DNA of 64,000 nucleotides from Flabesymbios commensalis. Taxonomy: Eukaryota; Annelida; Polychaeta; Terebellida; Flabelligeridae. Both the position numbers and the translations under genes were made by a program. Below, piece after piece: positions 55,150-64,000 of the stretch. Location: NCBI GenBank assembly GCA_964017125.1, contig OZ024908.1, forward strand, positions 65,201,993 through 65,265,992, in the 5' to 3' direction. How positions within the stretch are numbered: position 1 is the first letter of the stretch; each line of letters begins with the position of its first letter. The notes beneath the pieces were generated by a model. The model did no database searches, had not been told where the DNA came from, and saw only the letters and a list, made by a program, of their open reading frames with translations.

Positions 55150-58100
55150 CCCTATAACTAGAATGTTAGTGGTGCTGACTGTTATCTTCTGCTATATTAT
55201 GAGTACTGGTCATGTACGTAGCCCTAATTTGAACTTTGAAATATTATCCAGCAGCACCTCCTATTTGGAGTATCAGGCTGGAGGGGGGAAAGGGCTGGTG
55301 GATTTAGTCAACCAGTTCACTCTTGAACGCTGCCACAGTTTTTGTTTCTATGGCAGCTGCCGGAAGAGAATTCTAATCAGGGATAGTTCGATGCCAAAAA
55401 TAATTTTGTCCCAGTGTGGTGTTAGCTCGTAGATGTTTATAGGCCTGATTGTGCCCACCACGGTCTTCTGTCCGCTGGGATTAAACGGTCATTGATAGGA
55501 ATTTCGACTAGCTCATTTAAAATTTTGAACATGCTTACAAGTCTAGAATTTTCACGTCTTGTTTTCAAGTCAGTCCAGCCCAGGTTCTGAATGAGAGATT
55601 TCGCACTGGCTGTTTGTCTATAATTTTGGGTGACAAATCTTGCTGCTGATCTTTGAATTTTTTCTAATTTATCAATATCTTTTTGTCTAAAGGGGTCCCA
55701 AACTGCTGAAGAGTATTCTATAGTGATCTGACCAGGGAGACATAGGCAGTCTCCCTCAGTTTAGGGGGACATGCCTTCAGGATCCTCCGAAGGAAGCCCA
55801 GGGTGGAATTTGCTTTACTTGTAATTTTGTTAATGTGGGCCTCTCATTCCAGGGTCTCGCTAAGGCAAACACCAAGATATGGTGTTGATGAAACGTTCGC
55901 TAGTGTTTCGCCTTTAAGGGTGTACTCAAATTCCAGGTTTTTTTATTTCGGCCTGGACACCCTCAGGACCGAGCATTTCGAGGGGTTGAAACACATCCTC
56001 CATCGATCTGCCCAGTCCTGTAACGCAGATAGGTCTCTCTGCAGCTGCTCCTGATCTGCTCGACATTTTATCGGGCGATACAGGAGGCACTCATCTGCAA
56101 AGAGACGAACCTGCGAGGAGACCGTGGAAGGGAGGTCAATAATATAGGTCGAAAAGAGTAGGGGTCCGAGAACAGTACCCTGGGGCACACCGGACCTCAC
56201 GCGAGCTGATTCTGAAGAGCTGCCATCAACTACTACTTTTTGGGTTCTATTGGTCAGAAAATTTTGAATCTAATTAAGAGTTGTTCCCCGAATTCCATAG
56301 TGGTCAAATTTGTGCAAGAGGCGTTGGTGGGGGACAACGTCAAAGGCCTTACTAAAATTCAAGACAACAACATCTGTTTGTGTCTTGCTTTCAAAATTTT
56401 GAATAAATTCATCAGTTGTAATCAAAAGCTGGCTTTCGCATGAGTGTTTTGATCGAAAGCCATCCTGTACAGGTGTTAAAATTTTGTTTTTCGAAAAATG
56501 GGACATAATTTTTTTACAAATGATGTGTTTGAGTAATTTGGCACAAACACATGTGAGGGATATCGACCTGTAGTTTGCCTGAGAGTGCCGATCCCCTTTT
56601 TTGAAGACTAGGGCAACATTAGCCTCTACCCAGTCATCTGGTAATTTGCCCTTCTGTAGAGATTGGTCCAAAATAATTTTAAGAAAGGGAGATATATCGT
56701 TGGCAGCATTCTTCAGAATCAAGTTCGGGAGCTCGTCCGGTCCAGATGCCTTTTCGCCGTTTAAACCCTCAAGTAATTAAGTTACACCTTGATCGGTAAT
56801 TTCGAATTTAGGCATTTCAGTATTTGGTGGTCCTGTTAATTTAGGTATATTCGTGGTGTCTTCCGAGCTAAAAACTGAGCAAATTTGGTTGTTTAGTATT
56901 TCGGCCTTACGTCTGCTATCTGAATGCAGCTGGCCGTTTTCCTTCAAGGGAGAGACACCATTTTCATTCTGACGTTTAGATTTAATATAACGCCAGAGTG
57001 GTTTTGAACTTTTTTGTTCTAGAGAGTCAAAAAATTTGTTTTTCAAAGAAGACCACCTGGCAGACCTGATGGCATGCTGGGTCTGCCATTTACATAATTT
57101 TTATTTTGCCAAAAGGTCAGTTTTATTCGTACGCTTGGCTTTGCTATATAAAGATGTTTTTTCCCGAATAGATACAAAGAGAGATTTGGATAGCCAAAGT
57201 AGATTTTCCCGAGGGGAAGTCATTTTACTTGGTATAAATTTGTTCAGGCATTGATTTAGGATGGATTTAAGTTTCAACCATTTGTCATTAACAGAATGGC
57301 TGGGACTGTTTTCTGAAAATGAGGTCCTGCAGCTCCTATTTTGTTGCCTGATAGCTTCCCAATTAGCCTTTTTGAACTGACGCACTGGGCGGGGTTTTGT
57401 ACGACGGTAGGGTGGGTCAATATCAAGTTCGGTCACAACAGCACAGTGATCCGAGATTCCAGGTACACTATGAAAAGATTTTATCAAACCGGGTTAATTT
57501 GTGATCAGGAGTTACAAAATATTTTCTTCTCTAGTTGGTTCTTTATGAATTTGGGGCAAGGCATGTGTATCTAGGCTTGACAAAAGCAGCTCGCATTGTG
57601 ATTTGTTTGCTGCTTTAGGATTTACTACTCAATTGTCCCAGTCAATACCAGGCAGGTTGAAATCACCTCCCAGGACAATGGTCTGATTGGAATTTTTTGG
57701 CATGAGGTCTAATGATTTCACAAGTTCTTCTGAAGTACTAATTTTGGAGTCAGGAGGTCTATAAAAACACCTGAGGGTTAAGGATTTTGATGCCGATATC
57801 TGAACTTTAGCCCATAAAATTTCACAGTTGGTTTCTAAATCAGGGAGGAGGGTCATGTCATAATGTTTCCTGACAGCAATCAAGACTCCTCCTCCTTGGG
57901 CTTTCGAATTTCGATCTTTACGCAAAACTTGGTATTCAGGAGGGAAAATTTCACTGGTAGTGGTATCCTTGTCAAGCCAAGATTCAGTGCCGAGGATACA
58001 ATCAGTTTGGTAGTAATTTAAAGATGCTAAAAAATTTGCTACATTCCCCTTTAGGCTTCTGCAATTTATTAATAAAGTACGCCAGTTTCTTTGACAGTTT

Positions 58101-58360
58101 TTAGGCCTAAAGGTGGGAATTGGACTACTGGTTGTGTTCGCAGCCGTTTAGTCCTCACTCGAATTGAGTCAGAGGACATTAGAGGTGTAAATTATCCTCA
58201 CGAAATCCCCTTTCTCCATGATTACATTCTGTACAGGGAACATGATATTCTTTTACATCACCGGTACTTGATTTCGGCCCCCCGGCAATACATGTTCATG
58301 TTTTTCTCAATTCTCGCATTATTCGTGGGGTAAAATCTATTTTCAGGCTATGTCCTAGTC
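55150..58360 (-). mobile_element. CR1-like LINE, nearly full-length but broken
   Basis: Minus-strand order: an N-terminal stretch (SIRVRTKRLRTQP, about 58160). The endonuclease follows with LINCRSLKGNVANFL (about 58050), GTESWL, KAQGGGVLIAVR (57900), FYRPPD and LGGDFNLPGIDW (about 57640), and SDHCAVVTELDIDPPYRR (57440). Next is a linker (57100-57300). The reverse transcriptase shows PDDWVEANVALVFKKGD and NYRSISLTCVCAKLLKHI (56600), FSKAFDVVPHQRLL (56340), GVPQGTVLGPLLFSTYI and RLFADECLLYRP (56100). The tail has ETKTVAAFKSELV (about 55310). Several frameshifts and stops (for example after IDWDN and QGVT) show it is dead. FADE replaces the usual FADD. It sits just upstream of the first visible GREB1-like exon. 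Confidence 0.88.
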
Positions 58361-60340
58361 TTGGATCAAATCAGCCCAGCCCACCTATATTAGATTTTGG
58401 TTCAGCCTTATTTTAAACCTCATGCCAAATTTTTAGACCTCATGCCAAAAAATTCAATTCAGACCATTGTCCTGGGAGGTGTAATAATAATTTGAAACAA
58501 TTTTAGATCCCATAATGGTGAACCTGTCGTCAGCTCTGAAATGCACATGCGTTGGCTAGTGTCTATCAGTTGTCTATACATTGCATCATTCGGCAGGTCA
58601 CAGGGTATACAACTATCAAAAGTGGCATGATTCTCCCTGCATGGGCAGCTGGCCGTACCATATCACAATATCAACACAACAGATATTACAACCTACTGTC
58701 ATAAAAGAGTCTAACTAAGAGCAATATCATCGTATTTTAGCTGATTGTTGTTCGAATTATTACCCATAGATGTCGCTCAAGTATATAGTCTGATTTAAGA
58801 GCCTCTATGCTATAAATGACTGTTGTTGGGGACCGGGTCATTTTGAATTGTGGGACCGCAGTGTCTGGAAAATAATCATCAGTTAACTATGGCTTTAAGC
58901 AGGTGATGCTGCAACTGCCGCTGTTGCCTGGCGAGCCCAGCTAATTTCATTTATGGTCGGGTCGAGGCAAAGGTTTTTAAGTCTTCTTAGTCAAGGTTCA
59001 TGCCTGTGCTATTGAGGCCGGTGAATAATTTTCTGGGTCAAGTCATAGGAAATGCGTCAGAAGGGAAATACAATACTGTTAACATCTCTTCAGCCGGGAA
59101 AGTGACTTTTCAAAAATGCCTGAATTCGGGGATTACCCTATTTTTATCTAAAAATAGCAACACGTCACAAACATTCGCCACTGGGGCATACCAGAGGCTA
59201 TATGAAGCTCGGCCACGCCGCGTAGTGTGGTTCTGGGAACCAGAGTACTGCCGCTGCAGATTCACCCTGGTTTCATGGTTGGATGCCGATCAGTATTCGC
59301 TGCCCAGTAAAAACAAGAAGTTGACCCACTGTTGGTTTCATGTTAGGCCACCGCCTACGGCGCTGGCCAAACATTAAAACAAAACAGTAGTTCTGCTCCA
59401 CGTGTAGGCTCTTCCTTTTGAGCCCCCCGAGATTGATTCAAAATATGTTGCACAAATTGAGATCATAAACCCTATACTTGTCAATTAATTAGAGCGTTCA
59501 TAATGATGAAAATGGTTTGATCTGCTTAAGTTGTCTTTTAATATGACAATAGATGAACAACAATATTATTATGTACCCGAAAAGGTGAACAAAATTTATC
59601 TTTCTATTTTTCCTCACCATACCCCATCATACTTTAAAATTAATTTGCAAAATAATCATACATCTGGTGATCGATGGAAGGTGATCAGGTTGTAGCAGAC
59701 ACACTGACCTTTCGTTCCCATACTACATCAACATATATTATGCTTCCTTTAATTACTAGGTGTCATCAAACTAAAAGACATTTGTACATTTTATGACATT
59801 TTATAATTAATTGGAGGTCTAGGACAAAGGTCAAGGGCATTTTATGGGTCTGATAAGGTTAGAAAAGACATCTAATGTGACACGTGACCTATTTTCTGAT
59901 TACGATTACTCACAAAATCACTGAGCACGTAGGAAACATATTGGTGAGAACTGCACAACAATATTCCAGGAAGTGGGAAAAAGATTCCGGCCATTTCCAG
60001 CATGAAAATACCTTTTCTGGATAATTTTCTCTATTTCCATGATCGTGGTATCAAATTGTACATTTTTAACCAGACAGAATCTGAAATTTGACTTACAGAA
60101 TTCAGTAAAAGCTTATTTTTACCAAATATGAGACAAAGAGATACAACATAATGTATCATGTTGGTTTGCATGAAATGTGGGGTAGATCTTAGGCAGTACC
60201 CGTAGCAGGATAGACATAGCTTGTTTAGAGCTTATTTGTGTGAGGTATCATTTTCGAACATAATTATGTTGAAAAGGACACATTCGGACACAAACGTCAC
60301 CAAGATCTTCATGTCATCGTCAATTACTGTTGATGGGAAC
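58361..60340. other. No gene recognised; one 125-codon frame
   Basis: A plus frame at 59000-59377 has no recognisable domain and no clear splice context. It may be the remnant of a repeat. Otherwise AT-rich. Confidence 0.35.
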
Positions 60341-61310
60341 TGACTTAGTTTGTGGAAGACATCAGTTATCTCAATCATACATCACATCTTCTTTCCTTTG
60401 CCGCGGAAGGTAGACACAATATCACATCCCCTGATTAGTGAAGACGTGAATACCCTTGCTCTTCTGTGGCCAAATGGAGATGCACAGTTCATGGACATCA
60501 ATCCATCTCAAGTGCTGACCTTGGCCAAAAGCAATTCACAGCTGCTGTAACGTTACACCAGTCTCCTGGAGGGTTGATCATACTGACTGTTATGAAAAGA
60601 ATGTCAGTGTCACTGGCATTTACCATTAGGACTCCGTCAGGGCTTTCTCCTTTTGTCGCATATGTTGTATGTACGGGGATCACTGTCATGAGTATACAAA
60701 GGGAAAATTGTTAATAAAAGTCGATTGTGTGGTTGCTGGTGAAATTATTTGATAGCAATAATCATATTCTCTCACTGTTTCTGATAAAAATGTGCCAGTT
60801 GAGTGGAATTTTGCAATTGTTTGACACCCTTCATCTCATTCAAGGTCTCGCTTCAGTTGACATTCTCTACTCTGGCATGAGATCAACAGCTTGGAGGAGC
60901 ACATTCCTACAGCACCTTCTGCTTAGAGCAGTCAACTCACCAAACAGCTCAGGCGTAGAACTAAATCCGTCATCTTCCAGTTCCTTCACGAACTCTTTGA
61001 AACATATACTGCCCTTCTTCAAATGTGTACAGATTCGTATGGTGTACGGTGAGTAATATCCTTCGTATCCAAAGTGAGAAAATCCTTGCTCTCTACCTGG
61101 AACGGACTACCCATATTTGTCAAGGTTTGGAAGTGTTTCATTCTTCTTACTCCGTTCAGTCTGTTCATGACGGTTGCATGGTGGGCTCAGTACCTTATTT
61201 ACTGCGTGATCAAACATCTGACCTCACCCATCTTCTGAGTGCGGCAGGATTTCGAGTCACATCTATTGCTCCACCCTCAGCTTTGATGACTGTGTTTCCT
61301 TGCTCATAAT
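60340..61310 (-). pseudogene. Decayed copy of a multicopy invertebrate ORF (DTD...GCDIVSTFRGKGKK type)
   Basis: In the minus strand, across frames, the order is: EQGNTVIKAEGGAIDVTRNP with AALRRW (about 61305-61230), MVNASDTDILFITVSMINPP (60620-60580), CFWPRSALEMD (60530), then IRGCDIVSTFRGKGKKM (about 60445-60385) and VFHKLSQFPSTVIDDDMKIL (about 60355-60290). These phrases recall a large repetitive family I have seen predicted many times in echinoderm and cnidarian genomes, with DTDxxxLAV and GCDTVSxFxGxGKK motifs. Its function is unknown to me and it may be carried by a transposon. Frameshifts and stops show this copy is dead. Most plus-strand frames here are shadows. Confidence 0.45.
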
Positions 61311-61634
61311 CCTGATCAATACATATTGATGAAAACTGTTGGCCTGATTTATGCACAACAATATTCCAGCTCAGAACTCCTGAGCCATCTGAGGTTCTTT
61401 ATGTTCTAGGGTCATCTTGTATCTGTAGTGGACAGCAGCATCATAGACCAGACGTGGCTAGGGTTAAGGTGTCACCCGGAAGGTAATTTAAGCGACTACT
61501 ATTTTCACATAGCTGGACTACTCAGGGGCCAGAATCAATCTGTTGATCAGGAAACTGCCGCTGCTTTACTGAAATATGGCCAAGAACGTACATTACCTAT
61601 GTGCGATTTTGGTCTGATTTGGAGAAATCGAGCA

Positions 61635-62895
61635 TATTACACATTTTCGCCCACTGAGTAGTCAGTTGAGCTATATCAATATATTTACTATCAATAGAAA
61701 GCCACTGATACAGACTTTCACATGGATGCAAAATAATTTGTGTTCGATCAAAACAAATGCAAAATATAGCTTGTAGCTGGTATTTTAACACGTAATTTTA
61801 GCTATTGGTCATACTTTTTCAGTGAGAGTCGAAATAATTTTCTCTCAGCCGATTTTTGTATGATATAAATGTTTAGTTTTGATTCAATAATGTTCTAGAA
61901 CTCTCGTTGACTTCAAGTAAACCCATTTCGAATACAAATAATGAGTTATGTGAACATATTACTCACTTTTTCGGTTAGACGTAAAATTTGCTCGCTTTTA
62001 TTCAGGTTTGTGAAAATTTACTGTATCTCACATTATTGCCCACTGAGGAGTCAATTTATTTGATATCAATAGAAAGCTCCTGGCACATGCCTTCACATGG
62101 ATGTAAAATATTTTGTGTCTGATCATTGACAAATGCACAAGAGAGCTTTAGTTTGGTATTTTAAATCTTAATTCGACCTTTTTTCATACTTTTTCCGTAG
62201 ATAGTCAAAGTACTTTTCTCTCAGCTGATTTTTTGTATGGTATAGATGTTTAGTTTTGATTCGAACATGTTCTAGAACTATTGTTGATTGAAAACAAACC
62301 CATTTGGAATAAAAAAATAATGAGTTATGTGGACATATTACATGCCTTTTTGGTTAGACTCTCTTTTCTTTGGGCTCAGGAAAATTGTATGTATCTCACA
62401 GTTTTGCCCAATAAGGTTGTCAAATTTTGAGCTATATCAATATATTTGATATCAACAAATGAAATGACATAAAATGAATCGTGCTTTAGGCCACCTTTGT
62501 GCACATATAGGCTAAACTGGGCCAGGAGAACCTCCTGAGGATGGTGAGATGATTGAGATGACACTGTCCTCCAGACACAGGATTCGAAATTCGAACCCTG
62601 GCGGTCTGAGGCCGAGCACCCTACCTCTCGGTCACTGTGGCTCTCCACAATACTAGCTTTCACAAGTGGACGGGGAAGAAACATTTTTGTTTCTTTGAAA
62701 CCGCCGAAACCGGGAACCGAACCCCGAACTCTGGCGTGAAAGGTAGCAGTGCTAACCACTATCCTAGGGCCCCCGCCCTTGATATCGACAGGCACAGGCC
62801 ACGGATGTAAAATATGTTGTGTCTAATATTTGACAAATGCACAAGAGAGATTTAAGTTTAACCTTTAATTTTACCCATTTTTCATACTTTTCAGG
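61635..62895. repeat. Tandem array, about 380-bp unit, three copies, third split by a SINE
   Basis: Units start at about 61640 (CACATTTTCGCCCACTGAG), 62029 (CACATTATTGCCCACTGAG) and 62397 (CACAGTTTTGCCCA), spacing 389 and about 369. Each has CAATAGAAAGC or its equivalent, CACATGGATGYAAAAT, TTTAGTTTTGATTC, ATGTTCTAGAACT and AATAATGAGTTATGT. The third copy continues after the SINE at 62789 with CAGGCACAGGCCACGGATGT. No coding capacity. Confidence 0.8.
62456..62778 (-). mobile_element. tRNA-derived SINE, copy 4 (with clear A and B boxes)
   Basis: On the minus strand the head reads TAGGATAGTGGTTAGCACTG (A box), then GGGTTCGGTTCCCGG (B box). The body has GGTTCGAATTTCGAATCC and CTCAGGAGGTTCTCCTGG, and the tail is TGTCATTTCATTTG. 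Target duplications TTGATATCAA (62446-62455) and TTGATATCGA (62779-62788) lie at its edges. It interrupts the third unit of the 380-bp tandem array. Best-preserved pol III boxes of the four copies. Confidence 0.88.
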
Positions 62896-64000
62896 TAATA
62901 AGTATTTAAGCATTTATAACGCGCCACATATCTGATGTGAATTATGGGCGCCAAGGGAAATAAAGTGTCACTGATATGCTTTATACCATAAGACTATGAT
63001 AAGCTTCTTCAAACAAATATGTCTTTAGGGACTGCTTGAATATGGTGGGAGCATCAATATCCCTCAGTGATGTGGGGAGAGAGTTCCACAGCTTTGGAGC
63101 AGCGATTACAAACGCTCTATTTCCAAATGTCTTGGTGAATGAATGCGGTTCTGTGAATATAGATTGATTTGTCGATCGCAGGGCTCGGTGTGGTTTATGG
63201 AGCACCAGTAGCTCAGATAAATATTCAGAAGCATTTCCGTGTGCCACGAGGAATATCAGTAGCAATATCTTGTATTAAACTATCGGCTGTATCGGTAGCC
63301 AGTGAAGCTACATCCGTATGTGTTCATGGTGTGGGATGCATGCAATTACTTTTGCAGCCTCATTTTGTACGCGCTGTAGCCTTGCTAGCTGATACTAAAC
63401 GTGCTATCGAACATAACACCAATATTCCATGCGGAAGAAATTAGTGAAATGCTGATGTCCCCAATTGTTATGGGCTCGATGCTGATAGATTTGGTATTGT
63501 TCAATGACACCAGATAGACACATTCGGTCTTATCATCATTGAGTTTTAGTCTGTGCATTACCATCCATGCACGAATTTCCGCTACACAAGCTTCAATTTT
63601 GGTAAGTGCAGCTCTCCTATCTGCATCATTACTAACGTGAAACGTGATGTAGATATGGGTGACGTCGGCGTATAGCTGATAGCTGACTCTGTGTTTACTA
63701 CATATGGCACCTATCGACACAGTATATTGCGTGAAGAGGAATGGGCCAAGGACCGATCACTGGGACTCCATATCTCAAGGGTATACTCTGAGACTTACAG
63801 CCATTAATGTTAATGGACTGACATCAGTTAAATATGACTTAAGCCAGTCATGAGCAGTTTCCTTGATCGCAATAACTGACAGTCCGTTTCAAAGCATGCC
63901 ATGGGCTGTCGTATCAAAGGCCGCTGATAAGTCTAGTAGCACCAGCATGTTGATCTAAGGCCATCAGAATATAATTGCTCACTCTTACAAGTGTTGTTTC
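62894..64000 (-). mobile_element. L2-like LINE, runs off the window
   Basis: Minus order from the window end: LVLLDLSAAFDTTAHGML (about 63950-63895), VLGPFLFTQYTVSIGAICSK (about 63755-63700), YQLYADVTHIYITF (palm, 63665; the usual YADDT reads YADVT), KIEACVAEIRAWMVMHRLKL then NDDKTE (63600-63530), and at the end FVIAAPKLWNSLPTSLRDID and FKQSLKTYLFEEAY (63120-62990). The 3' end carries GCGTTATAAATGCTTAAATA, as in L2 3' tails. Stops and frameshifts present; dead copy. The 5' part lies outside the window. Confidence 0.85.

Noticed and set aside
59000-59377. 125-codon frame as a gene
   Set aside because: No recognised domain, no splice or promoter context, and repeats on both sides. Not strong enough to call.
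60466-61309. Overlapping plus-strand frames of 80-110 codons
   Set aside because: Opposite strand of the decayed minus-strand gene; the recognisable motifs are on the minus strand.
62701-62778. tRNA gene suggested by A and B boxes
   Set aside because: No acceptor or anticodon stem can be formed. It is the head of a SINE with target duplications.

Overview
The window is nuclear DNA of an animal, most likely a marine invertebrate deuterostome. An echinoderm such as a sea urchin is my first guess. The evidence is AT-rich sequence, GT-AG introns of 0.8 to 3 kb, dense short DNA transposons, CR1/L2-type LINEs, a 5S-rRNA-derived SINE, an old Gypsy copy, and the palindrome TAGGCCTA recurring throughout, a habit I associate with echinoid sequence. 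The species call is inference; the gene calls below are much firmer.

Two well-supported host genes lie tail to tail in the centre. SNUPN (snurportin-1, the importin-beta adaptor that carries trimethylguanosine-capped snRNPs into the nucleus) runs on the plus strand from 29779 to 42214 in eight exons. All seven introns have GT-AG ends and matching phases, giving a protein of about 400 residues. About 3.1 kb downstream, on the minus strand, lies a GREB1-like gene. A single giant exon (50486 to about 55055) codes for a superfamily 2 helicase whose Walker A motif comes after motifs II to VI (circular permutation), followed by a TAGT-type glycosyltransferase domain with a DD/DxD-like site. Two further in-phase exons (47042-47515 and 45335-45825) add an acidic, serine-rich tail with a likely SUMO-interacting motif. 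The 5' end of this gene is not resolved.

At 6885-8138 (plus) there is a 417-codon open frame for a disordered basic protein with an NLS-like run and a C-terminal PP1-docking (RVxF) motif. It is probably a real gene or 3' exon, preceded by a GC-richer leader with a perfect 27-bp hairpin.

The rest is repeat country. From 0 to 5 kb: piggyBac-like TTAA MITEs and a tRNA-derived SINE. 10-12 kb: old AT-rich duplications. 13.8-15.5 kb: a 1.7-kb DNA element with CCAGTAC-rich ends. 17.6-21.6 kb: a LINE tail and a broken Gypsy fossil. 23-24 kb: a LINE. 25.5-26 kb: a 5S-derived SINE. 26.2-28.8 kb: a 2.58-kb element with perfect 30-bp inverted ends and ten interspersed copies of a 13-bp motif. 35-38 and 39.4-40.4 kb: two tandem arrays inside SNUPN introns. 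41-47 kb: a knot of nested TTAA MITEs around the end of the GREB1-like gene. 49-50 kb: a young 5'-truncated LINE in a GREB1-like intron. 55-58.4 kb: a nearly full-length CR1-like LINE. 60-61.3 kb: a decayed multicopy gene. 61.6-62.9 kb: a 380-bp tandem array split by a SINE. 62.9 kb to the end: an L2-like LINE running off the window.
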